A DNA stretch of 8,396 nucleotides from Acidobacteriota bacterium. Lineage in GTDB: Bacteria; Acidobacteriota; Terriglobia; Terriglobales; Acidobacteriaceae. Positions 1 to 6,153 of the stretch are shown here, one piece after another. The notes beneath the pieces are model-generated. The model worked only from the letters and a program-made list of their open reading frames with translations. It was not told where the DNA came from and ran no database searches. Location: positions 1-8,396 of the forward strand of contig JAJZFE010000361.1 of the NCBI GenBank assembly GCA_021798655.1, read 5' to 3'. Position 1 is the first letter of the stretch. Every line of letters starts with the position of its first letter. The position numbers and the translations under genes were made by a program.

Positions 1-39
1 GGCACGACGGCTGAACTTGCTGCCGGGCGATCGGTTCAT
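1..39 (-). CDS. possible start of the next operon gene (partial)
   Basis: On the minus strand an ATG at 37-39 opens a frame that runs off the window edge and encodes MNRSPGSKFSRRA. It begins 28 nt after the stop of the upstream hydrolase gene and has the same orientation, so it could be the next gene of the sugar operon. The twin arginines after a serine resemble the start of a Tat signal peptide, but only 13 residues are visible and the hydrophobic region that would confirm this lies outside the window. No strong Shine-Dalgarno precedes it. The stretch may equally be non-coding, and no function can be given. Confidence 0.3.
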   Translation of the reverse strand, partial: MNRSPGSKFSRRA

Positions 40-67
40 GTCTCGAAGAGTTGCGGCCCCTGACAGA

Positions 68-1180
68 TCAGCGGAGCAGTGCGTCGGCAGCCCAAAGCAG
101 GGGAGCCTGTCCGTGGAAGTCGCCGGTGCGCCGTTTGCGGGCGAGATAGTAGTCGAGGCTGTTTTTCTTCCCGGTGCCTTCGCAGACGTTGGTGACGTCG
201 TTGTTCTGATCGACATAGCCGACGACGGCGATCCAGCCTTTGCGCGCAGCGGGGCCGTAGACGGCGGGCTCAAGCCAGCCGCGTTTGACGCCGGTGATCA
301 TGGCGAAGGTGAACATGGCGGAGCCGGAGGTTTCGGGCCAGGACTCATCGCGATCGATGAGCTGTCCCCAGGAGCCGTCCTTGCGCTGGTATTGAAGCAG
401 GGCAGCCATCATCTTGCGATATCCGGCGAGGATGCGCGGGCGCAGCGGGTGATCGGCGGGCAGCGTGCTGAGCATCTCTGCCATACCGGCAGCGACCCAG
501 CCATCGCCGCGGCCCCAGTAAAACGGCACGTCGGGCGCGTGGTAGAAGAGGCCATCGGGCTGCTGCAGCTGATCGAGATACGCGACCATCTCGGTGGCGT
601 CGCGCTCGAGATACTTCTTGTCGCCGGTGGCGCGGTAGGCTTCGAGCTGCAGCATCGTCAACATGTACATGTCGTCGATCCAGAAGCGGGTTTCGGCGGA
701 GAGGCCGTCGGGACGCGGGTCTTCCCACTGGCGGTCGGCCCAGTGGACGCCGTCGGCGAGGTACTTCGGGTCTTTGGTCTCGATGGCGATCTCGAGCGGC
801 ACGACGCCGAAGATGGAGTCATCGACGTGATGGCGGGTGGGGATGCGGTCGGCCTCCGCGCCGCCAGGCAGCAAGGGCTCGAAGCGGTGGATGAGCGCTG
901 TCTGCAGAGCGGAGTCGTGGGTGAGCTGCGAGAACTGCAGGGCTCCGTACCAGGTGGCGACCTCGGAGTAATGGATCGTGGCGGTGTACTGGTGCGGACT
1001 CGGTACAAAGTGCTCCGCCAGCTTCTTGCCGACTTCCTGCGGCGAGGTTCCAGTGGGCCAGTTGCTGAAGTAGTCCTCAGCTTTTTGAGCCGTAAGGGCG
1101 GGGACGCAGAGAGCGATGGCGGCCCATGCGGTGAGCCGGGAGATCATGTGCCGCGTAGAGCGAGTAACGGAGGTAGGCAT
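68..1180 (-). CDS. secreted GH88/GH105 unsaturated uronyl (rhamnogalacturonyl-type) hydrolase
   Basis: This is a 370-residue glycoside hydrolase of the GH88/GH105 group (YteR/YesR-like), an alpha6/alpha6-barrel family. These enzymes remove the 4,5-unsaturated uronic acid that polysaccharide lyases leave on the non-reducing end of pectin or glycosaminoglycan fragments. Family landmarks seen: FWIDDMYM (167-173), whose Asp pair aligns with the catalytic Asp of YteR; H214 just before YWGRGDGW (221-228); SWPETSGSAMF (280-290); and a C-terminal CEGTG...YYLARKR...DFHGQAPLLWA block (333-364). The N-terminus has basic residues and a hydrophobic stretch (about 12-30) ending ALTA, a plausible Sec signal peptide, so the enzyme probably acts in the periplasm or outside. 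The ATG at 1180 is preceded by GAAGGA about 9 nt upstream. The frame stays open to 1567, but that extension is Arg-rich, overlaps the transporter gene and is rejected. The gene lies 125 nt downstream of the transporter gene on the same strand. Substrate (rhamnogalacturonan or another uronic-acid polymer) cannot be settled from sequence alone. Confidence 0.92.
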   Translation of the reverse strand: MPTSVTRSTRHMISRLTAWAAIALCVPALTAQKAEDYFSNWPTGTSPQEVGKKLAEHFVPSPHQYTATIHYSEVATWYGALQFSQLTHDSALQTALIHRFEPLLPGGAEADRIPTRHHVDDSIFGVVPLEIAIETKDPKYLADGVHWADRQWEDPRPDGLSAETRFWIDDMYMLTMLQLEAYRATGDKKYLERDATEMVAYLDQLQQPDGLFYHAPDVPFYWGRGDGWVAAGMAEMLSTLPADHPLRPRILAGYRKMMAALLQYQRKDGSWGQLIDRDESWPETSGSAMFTFAMITGVKRGWLEPAVYGPAARKGWIAVVGYVDQNNDVTNVCEGTGKKNSLDYYLARKRRTGDFHGQAPLLWAADALLR

Positions 1181-1240
1181 CAGGGTGTTTCCTTCATCTC
1201 GTGGGGGTTGACGTGTCGGAGTGGAAGCGATGCGGTCGCG

Positions 1241-1287
1241 AAAGATCTTTGATTGGTCCTTAACTATATACTCCGAACGAAATCGTT
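1241..1287 (-). promoter_or_regulatory. possible promoter/operator for the GH88/GH105 gene
   Basis: The 125-nt gap between the transporter stop and the hydrolase start (1181-1305) is locally AT-rich in a GC-rich window. Read on the minus strand it holds the imperfect palindrome AACGATTTCGTT (1287-1276), then TATATAGT with a good -10-like TATAGT, then the perfect 10-bp palindrome AAAGATCTTT (1250-1241). No convincing -35 is seen. An internal promoter with an operator that lets the hydrolase be controlled separately from the transporter is an inference from these elements and their position. Confidence 0.3.
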
Positions 1288-1305
1288 GACGAGGGTTGCG
1301 GAGGG

Positions 1306-2610
1306 CTAACTGAAGCGCGTTTGCCGCCATAGCGCCCAGCCCCCACCCAGCAGCGCGGCGCAGAGGACGATGCCAAGTCCAGCGACCCAGCGCAGACTCA
1401 TCTGCAAGGGCGGTATGAGCGCCTTTGACCCCAGCCAGAGGAAGAGCCCTGTGGCGGCGGCGACGATGGCGACGTCCCACCATCGGCGGCGCTGGGTGCG
1501 GGAACCGAACTCGTCGCCGCTTTGTGCGAGGAGGACCTCGCGGTAGTCGAGACCGTACCGTTCGCACTCCCGTTCGAGGGACTCGTTGCGCGAGAGGTGC
1601 TCGCGACCGGAGGCGACGGCGGTGCTGATGGCGAGTGCGCCGAGGATCATCAACGCAGAGCCGCCGAGGACGAGGGCGCGGTGTGCGTGATCGGCAGCGG
1701 CGAGCTCGCCGAAGACGAGAGCGCCCCAGGCGAGCCCCCAGAGCTGATTGGTATTGGAGAGCGGAATGCCGCGGCCGATGCCGAGGTACTTGGTGGCGAA
1801 CTGCTGGAAGAGGTCTCCGACGACCCAGACGAAGCCGCCGAGGAAGAGCCAGAAGAGCAGATGCTGATTGCGCGCGAGCTGGAAGGCAGAGGAGCGCGCG
1901 CCGCCATCGAGCGTCCAGGTGAGGACGAACATGGTGCCGAGCTCACCGACCGTGAACGCCGTGACGAAGGAGAGCGGGTTCATGCCGCTGAGGTATGCCT
2001 TGCGGTATGGGACGTACATGGTTCCCCACATGAGGCTGGCGCCTGCCGCGGCGATGAGGCCGCGGATGGCATGTGGCGAAGTGGTCGAGCCGCCGTGAAG
2101 AGTGCTGAAGCCAAGCATGATCGCGGCGATGACGATGAGCACCGTGCCGACGATGACTTTGACGAGGTTCCTTGGGCCTGCACCTTTGAGTTCGCGGAAC
2201 AGGAGACGCGCCCAGAGCAGGCCGATGAGCGAGTTGGTGTTCCAGAGCGGGAAGGCCGTCGCGAGACCGACGTCTCGGATGGCGAAGACGGTAAGCGTAT
2301 TGGCAACGGCCCAGAGCGCGCCTGCGAGGATGGCCCAGACGATCAGATGCTTGCGGGTGAAGAGGTCGGCGAAGACGTATGTAGTGCCCTTGAGCAGAGT
2401 GGGAAACGTCCAGCGGGCCGCGAAGATGCCGGCGACCATGTAGAGCGAGATGGCGAAGGGAGAGAGGCCCGCGTTGACGAGCTTGGTCGGAGCCTCCGCT
2501 GCACCGAGCCAGACACCGGCAGCGAGGCCGCAGACAACGCCGAGCGCGTGCAGGGAACCGGGTGTGGCGAGAGAGCGGTTCCTGGGCGGGGGCGTGTTGT
2601 TGGTTGCCAT
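1306..2610 (-). CDS. GRP/DMT-superfamily sugar transporter with C-terminal extension
   Basis: This 434-residue integral membrane protein resembles the glucose/ribose porter (GRP, GlcU-like) branch of the drug/metabolite transporter superfamily, which is distantly related to the rhamnose permease RhaT. Ten hydrophobic spans are visible between about residues 20 and 333. The two halves are internally repeated: GLATAFPLWNTNSLIGLLW (116-134) matches GIGRGIPLSNTNQLWGLAW (277-295), and each is followed by a L-F-x-E-L segment. NTN in both halves probably lines the transport path. After span 10 comes a charged cytoplasmic-type stretch (335-378, ESLERECERYGLDYREVLL and an RTQRRRWW cluster), then two extra spans (about 379-397 and 405-427). 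The protein is therefore about 100 residues longer than usual GRP or RhaT proteins. The ATG has GGAGA 4 nt upstream, a tight but acceptable spacing. It lies 39 nt after the small membrane protein gene and 125 nt before the hydrolase gene, which suggests import of the released sugar. The actual substrate is unknown. Confidence 0.85.
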   Translation of the reverse strand: MATNNTPPPRNRSLATPGSLHALGVVCGLAAGVWLGAAEAPTKLVNAGLSPFAISLYMVAGIFAARWTFPTLLKGTTYVFADLFTRKHLIVWAILAGALWAVANTLTVFAIRDVGLATAFPLWNTNSLIGLLWARLLFRELKGAGPRNLVKVIVGTVLIVIAAIMLGFSTLHGGSTTSPHAIRGLIAAAGASLMWGTMYVPYRKAYLSGMNPLSFVTAFTVGELGTMFVLTWTLDGGARSSAFQLARNQHLLFWLFLGGFVWVVGDLFQQFATKYLGIGRGIPLSNTNQLWGLAWGALVFGELAAADHAHRALVLGGSALMILGALAISTAVASGREHLSRNESLERECERYGLDYREVLLAQSGDEFGSRTQRRRWWDVAIVAAATGLFLWLGSKALIPPLQMSLRWVAGLGIVLCAALLGGGWALWRQTRFS

Positions 2611-2649
2611 ATCGTCTCCGTGGGGTTGTGGCGCAGTCCGTGTTCGGTG

Positions 2650-2763
2650 CTAGTGGAGCACGATGAGGAGGATGATCCCTGCGAGCAGGACGAGTGCTGG
2701 CACCCAGAACTGAACGTCGGTGAGGATGGCCTTCATCGTGCTTGTTCCGGCGGGTTGCGCCAT
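2650..2763 (-). CDS. small single-span membrane protein (37 aa)
   Basis: This short open frame encodes 37 residues: a short polar start (MAQPAGTSTM), the segment KAILTDVQFWVP, a hydrophobic span of about 15 residues rich in Leu, Ile and Val (about 21-36), and a final His before TAG. AGGAGGT lies 5 nt upstream of the ATG at 2763, the strongest ribosome binding site in the window, which argues strongly that it is translated. A second in-frame ATG at 2736 would give a 28-residue form but has no comparable Shine-Dalgarno. It is the first gene of the minus-strand group, 39 nt ahead of the sugar transporter, so it could be a small partner of the transporter or a leader peptide whose translation affects it. 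I recognise no named family. It is too short for most gene finders and could be missed or called intergenic. Confidence 0.7.
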   Translation of the reverse strand: MAQPAGTSTMKAILTDVQFWVPALVLLAGIILLIVLH

Positions 2764-2768
2764 GGGCG

Positions 2769-2775
2769 ACCTCCT
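2769..2775 (-). promoter_or_regulatory. strong Shine-Dalgarno of the 37-aa membrane protein
   Basis: AGGAGGT on the minus strand is fully complementary to the 3' end of 16S rRNA and sits 5 nt before the ATG at 2763. It decides the start over the internal ATG at 2736 and is the main evidence that the small frame is a real gene. Confidence 0.75.
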
Positions 2776-2799
2776 GTGAATGTGGCGATGGTTCGCAGG

Positions 2800-2825
2800 C
2801 CTGAATATACATGCCGAAGTTCAGG
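2800..2825. repeat. inverted repeat CCTGAA-N14-TTCAGG in the divergent region
   Basis: Six-base arms CCTGAA (2800-2805) and TTCAGG (2820-2825) flank 14 bases. The left arm overlaps a -10-like TATATT for the minus-strand operon (2809-2804), so the repeat is placed where a dimeric repressor could act. The arms are short enough to arise by chance. Confidence 0.3.
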
Positions 2826-2867
2826 TGCTGTCCGGGTACCGTATGGGCTGGGTGGGGTGGATGTCAA
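2804..2867 (-). promoter_or_regulatory. possible promoter of the small protein-transporter-hydrolase operon
   Basis: Read on the minus strand, this stretch has a perfect -35 consensus TTGACA (2867-2862), but the expected -10 position holds only ATACGG or TACGGT, which is weak. A better -10-like TATATT lies further down at 2809-2804, without a good -35 at the right distance. One of the two probably drives the operon, with transcription starting 30 to 70 nt before the small protein. Confidence is low because neither is a complete sigma-70 promoter. Confidence 0.3.
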
Positions 2868-2892
2868 CTGACGGTGAAGCGGAGAAATACAG

Positions 2893-2922
2893 TTGCGCAT
2901 GATTGCTGAAAATTGCTATAAG
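2893..2922 (+). promoter_or_regulatory. probable promoter of the inositol oxygenase gene (extended -10)
   Basis: TGCTATAAG at 2914-2922 matches an extended -10 element (TGN followed by TATAAG, five of six to consensus). A weak -35 candidate TTGCGC lies at 2893-2898 with 18 bases between them. The stretch is AT-rich compared with its surroundings and would place the transcript start near 2929, giving a leader of about 60 nt before the ATG at 2989. Confidence 0.45.
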
Positions 2923-2988
2923 TTAGCGGTAAAGTGGCGAGCGAAAGTCGCTGCTGATTTCGACCTTTCGATGAGGAGATGGACTCCG

Positions 2989-3849
2989 ATGGCTACACCG
3001 ACAGCTCTTCCGCCGCAGCCGCTACACGATCTCGATGAATGGGATGATTTTCTTGCCGGACGTTACAAAGAAGGCAAGAGCGAGGCGGAGTTTCGCCAGT
3101 ACGATGCGACAGCGACGCCGGGTGTGGCTGAGTTCTACAAGCAGAACCACGAGAACATGACGCTGAACTATGTGCTGCAGAAGGAAGCGGAGTACTTCAG
3201 CCTGCGCAAGGGACAGAAGACGATCTGGGAAGCTGCGGAGTTTCTGAATACGCTGGTGGACGATAGCGATCCGGATACCGACCTGACACAGATTGAACAT
3301 CTGCTGCAGACGTCAGAGGCGATGCGCAGAGATGGGCAGCCGCGATGGATGGTGCTGACGGGGTTCATCCACGATCTGGGCAAGTGTCTTTGCCTGTACG
3401 GCGAGCCGCAGTGGGGCGTGGTGGGCGATACGTTTCCGGTGGGCTGCGCGTGGTCGAAGGACATAGTGTTCCGCGAGTATTTTGCGAAGAACCCGGACCG
3501 CAGCGTGCCGGAGTATCAGACGCAGTATGGCATCTACGAGCCGCATTGCGGGCTGGAGACTGTGCACATGTCGTTTGGGCACGACGGTTATATCGCCGAG
3601 GTGATGAAGCTGTACCTGCGCGACGAGTCGCTGTACATGCTGCGGTTCCACTCGTTCTATCCGTGGCACAAGCATGGGGCCTATGACCATCTGTGCAACG
3701 ACAAGGACCGCTCGATGCTGGAGTGGGTGCTGAAGTTCAACCAGTACGATCTCTACTCGAAGGGGCACACCAAGCCGGACATGAAGGCGCTGAAGCCCTA
3801 CTATGACGACCTGTTTGCGGAGTTTCTGCCGGCGACGGTGGCGTGGTAG
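2989..3849 (+). CDS. MIOX: myo-inositol oxygenase (MIOX)
   Basis: This 286-residue di-iron enzyme of the HD-domain type cleaves myo-inositol with O2 to give D-glucuronate, in the cytoplasm. It is close to the length of the 285-residue animal enzyme. All six iron ligands can be placed: H104 (IEHLLQTSE), H128-D129 (GFIHDLGK), H198 (MSFGHDGY), H221 (RFHSFYPWH) and D254 (NQYDLYSK), matching human His98, His123, Asp124, His194, His220 and Asp253. Other family blocks are DSDPDTDL (92-99), VVGDTFPVGCAWS (144-156) and YGIYEPHCGL (180-189). The frame opens upstream at 2893, but AGGAG at 2974-2978 lies 10 nt before the ATG at 2989 and homology begins there, so the longer starts are rejected. It stands alone on the plus strand, divergent from the sugar operon and convergent with the M1-like gene. 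No other inositol catabolic gene (iol) is in the window, so glucuronate made here must enter a pathway encoded elsewhere. Confidence 0.96.
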   Translation: MATPTALPPQPLHDLDEWDDFLAGRYKEGKSEAEFRQYDATATPGVAEFYKQNHENMTLNYVLQKEAEYFSLRKGQKTIWEAAEFLNTLVDDSDPDTDLTQIEHLLQTSEAMRRDGQPRWMVLTGFIHDLGKCLCLYGEPQWGVVGDTFPVGCAWSKDIVFREYFAKNPDRSVPEYQTQYGIYEPHCGLETVHMSFGHDGYIAEVMKLYLRDESLYMLRFHSFYPWHKHGAYDHLCNDKDRSMLEWVLKFNQYDLYSKGHTKPDMKALKPYYDDLFAEFLPATVAW

Positions 3850-3960
3850 CTGGACGGTGTTCAGGAGTTGATTCGGCTGCGTTAGGTTCAGGGCGTCGGG
3901 CAGGTTGGTGCTGGCTCTTCGTCGCGTCTGGACAGGCGATAGGTGGCGATGGTCGCGAGT

Positions 3961-6039
3961 TTAGTCGAGTGAGGGGTCGTCGGCCTTGTAGGGTTTCTGC
4001 ATCCGGGCGCGTGCTTCGTTGATGGCGCCCTGGGTGTTGTCGTTGGTCTGCAGCGCCTGGCGATACTCGTTGACAGCGCGCTCGCGCTGGCCGGTGAGGT
4101 CGAAGATCTTGCCGAGGTTGACGTGCGACCAGACCTCGGTCCACTTGGGTTCGAGGTTGCCGCGCAGCGCGTCGCGGAAGCTGTTGGCTGCGGCCTGGTA
4201 GTTCTTCTGTGTCATGAAAACTTCGGCGAGGCGGTAGTTGGCGAGCGAGCTGCCGCGGTCGGTGTTGAGCGCCTTCTGATACTCGGCGATGGCGCCGACG
4301 AGGTCGCCCTGCGCGACGTCCTGCTGGCCGCGCAGCACGGCCACGCGGATGGCAAGGTCGGGCGTGGACTTCAGCAGCCAGTTGTCGGGGTCGATGATAA
4401 TGTGGCGCGGGCGGCCGAAGGTTTCCACCGAGTAGCGGCTCTCGGTGCCGGAGAGGTCGACGCGGCGGTCTTCGGACTTGCCCTCGGTTTCGATGCGCAG
4501 CTCGACCGGCATGGAGAACAGGTCGAGGTCCTGCGAGACGGAGCCGACGGTGCGAAAGCCCTTGCTTTTACTGAGTCGGAAGACCGAGTAGTTGTCCTTG
4601 AACTCGGGTGCGCCGGTGCCGTCGAGCCACTGCGAGAAGAAGCTGGTGAGCTGCAGGTCGGAGTTGGCTTCGGCGGTCTTCTGCACCTGCGAGCTGCGGA
4701 CGCTCTTGTCGATGTTGGAGCTGATGAGGTCGCGGAGGAACTTGAGGAAGACCTGGTCGCCCATCTCCCAGCGGAGCATGTGGAAGACCATCGCACCTTT
4801 TTCGAGGGTCATGTCCTGGAACTGCGGGGAGAAAGGATCGAGGCGGCCGAGTGTGGTGAGCGGCTCGGTGTCGTAGGCGAGCGCGCCGGCTTCGGTGTCG
4901 AGGATGGCGTTCTGAAAGGCCTGCTTGCCGGAGGAGTCTTCGACAAAGAGCAGCTCGGCGTAACGGCTCATGCCGTTGGTGATCCAGGCATCGTTGAGGG
5001 TGTAGGGACTGATCTCGGAGCCGAACCACTGGTGCGCGACGGTGTTGGCGAAGAGGCGAGCGGAGCCGCGGCTGGGCTTGATGGCGACGATCTCCGGCGC
5101 CCAGGAGGCGGAGACGGAGTCCTCGGGCAGTTCGACAACATTGAGCAGGCCAGACTCCGCGTTGCCGAACTGCACCGTCATGAACTCGAAGGCGCGCGCC
5201 ACGTTGACGGCGAAGCCCTTCGCGCTGTCCTTGTTGTCTTCGGTGACGTAGACACGGATGTTGTTGATGCCTGGCGCGGTGATGGCGGGCAGAAACTTGC
5301 CGGCGATGAGCGTGCCGGGGAAGCCGGGCTTGCTCCAATTGAAGTCGAACTCGGTCTTGCCGTCGGGCGTGTCGTGCTTGCCGGCGAGGCCGGAGCCGAT
5401 GACGGTCTCGCCCTGCGGCACGGTGACGCTGATCTGCGCGGTGAAGCGGTCCGTGAAGAGGCCGGGCATCGCGATGGGGAACCATCGACCGGGGTAGAGC
5501 AGGATGCTGACGGGGTCGGCGATCTGCGCGAACTTGATGCCGTCGACGGGGCTGGTCTCGACGGTGGGCTTGCCGGCGTAGGTGAAGGTCCAGGTGGCGG
5601 TGGTGCCTTTGCTGAGCAGGCTGGCGGGCGTGACGCGGACGGCGTAGTCGCGGACGTTGCGCTCGTAGGTAAGCGTGGTGCCGGAGCCGACGGGAGCTGC
5701 GTCGGTGGGCGCCGGCGTGGCTGCAGGCTTCGCGCCGCGCAGCACGGGGCCTGTGTGGATGGGCGCGCGCACAGGCGCAGCAGCGGGTACACCGCCGTCG
5801 GTGATGCTGGTGAGGGCGAGGCCGTTGTTGAGGCCAAAGACGACGACGTTGAGGTCGTCCAGCGCGGTGAAGGTGACGGTAGCGGTGGCGGTCATGCGCC
5901 CGGAGGCGGGGTCGAGTTCGGTGTGGATGGTGTAGCCGGTGACGTGGATCTGTGCGCGCACGGGGATGGCCGCGCCCGCCGGTGCAGCGGCGATGAGCAG
6001 CGTGATGGCGATCCCAAAGGCGGTGAGACGGTTCAGCAT
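3961..6039 (-). CDS. exported M1 aminopeptidase-like pseudoenzyme with C-terminal TPRs
   Basis: This 692-residue protein begins with a clear Sec signal peptide (MLNRLTAFGIAITLLIAAAP, cleavage near residues 23-24). An M1-type beta-sandwich domain (about 30-260) follows, carrying an Ala/Pro-rich insert (85-118). Then come an M1 catalytic-type domain (about 275-480) and, after a linker, about three TPR repeats (566-668, for example YQKALNTD, FRDALRGN, YRQALQTN). The M1 signature HEXXH-X18-E should lie at 332-355. Only the second His (H336, in VAHQWFG) remains: the first His is N332, the catalytic Glu is T333 and the distal Glu ligand is N355. The transition-state Tyr before the conserved EKGA is L412, and no GAMEN motif is seen. 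It should thus not bind zinc or cleave peptides in the usual way, and a binding or scaffold role in the periplasm is inferred. The ATG at 6039 has GAGGT 8 nt upstream. The gene lies 114 nt after lpxB on the same strand, with a -10-like TAAAAT at 6110-6105 in the gap. Confidence 0.85.
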   Translation of the reverse strand: MLNRLTAFGIAITLLIAAAPAGAAIPVRAQIHVTGYTIHTELDPASGRMTATATVTFTALDDLNVVVFGLNNGLALTSITDGGVPAAAPVRAPIHTGPVLRGAKPAATPAPTDAAPVGSGTTLTYERNVRDYAVRVTPASLLSKGTTATWTFTYAGKPTVETSPVDGIKFAQIADPVSILLYPGRWFPIAMPGLFTDRFTAQISVTVPQGETVIGSGLAGKHDTPDGKTEFDFNWSKPGFPGTLIAGKFLPAITAPGINNIRVYVTEDNKDSAKGFAVNVARAFEFMTVQFGNAESGLLNVVELPEDSVSASWAPEIVAIKPSRGSARLFANTVAHQWFGSEISPYTLNDAWITNGMSRYAELLFVEDSSGKQAFQNAILDTEAGALAYDTEPLTTLGRLDPFSPQFQDMTLEKGAMVFHMLRWEMGDQVFLKFLRDLISSNIDKSVRSSQVQKTAEANSDLQLTSFFSQWLDGTGAPEFKDNYSVFRLSKSKGFRTVGSVSQDLDLFSMPVELRIETEGKSEDRRVDLSGTESRYSVETFGRPRHIIIDPDNWLLKSTPDLAIRVAVLRGQQDVAQGDLVGAIAEYQKALNTDRGSSLANYRLAEVFMTQKNYQAAANSFRDALRGNLEPKWTEVWSHVNLGKIFDLTGQRERAVNEYRQALQTNDNTQGAINEARARMQKPYKADDPSLD

Positions 6040-6153
6040 GGTTCGAGACCTCGGTGGATGCGGCGGCCTGGGCAAGGCACACCGCCGCAACTGCATAGAC
6101 GTGTATTTTACGGCTTCGTGGGCGATGCGGATGTTTGTGACGGCAAAGTGCGG

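Noticed and set aside
17..1252. 411-codon plus-strand open frame opposite the hydrolase
   Set aside because: The minus strand encodes all GH88/GH105 motifs. The plus translation resembles no family and has typical shadow composition.
1181..1567. N-terminal extension of the hydrolase frame up to 1567
   Set aside because: The extension is Arg-rich and without homology, overlaps the transporter coding region by 262 nt, and would bury the signal peptide. The ATG at 1180 has its own Shine-Dalgarno.
1522..2871. 449-codon plus-strand open frame opposite the transporter
   Set aside because: Its composition is extreme in Glu, Asp, Arg and Ala, it has no recognisable motif, and the opposite strand encodes a clear transporter.
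2893..2988. Longer start of the inositol oxygenase (2893 or 2971)
   Set aside because: The extra residues fall on the likely promoter, lack a Shine-Dalgarno, and would exceed the usual family length. AGGAG sits correctly for the ATG at 2989.
3850..3960. Search for a terminator between the convergent inositol oxygenase and M1-like genes
   Set aside because: I see no stable hairpin with a T-run in these 111 nt, only scattered short complementary words.
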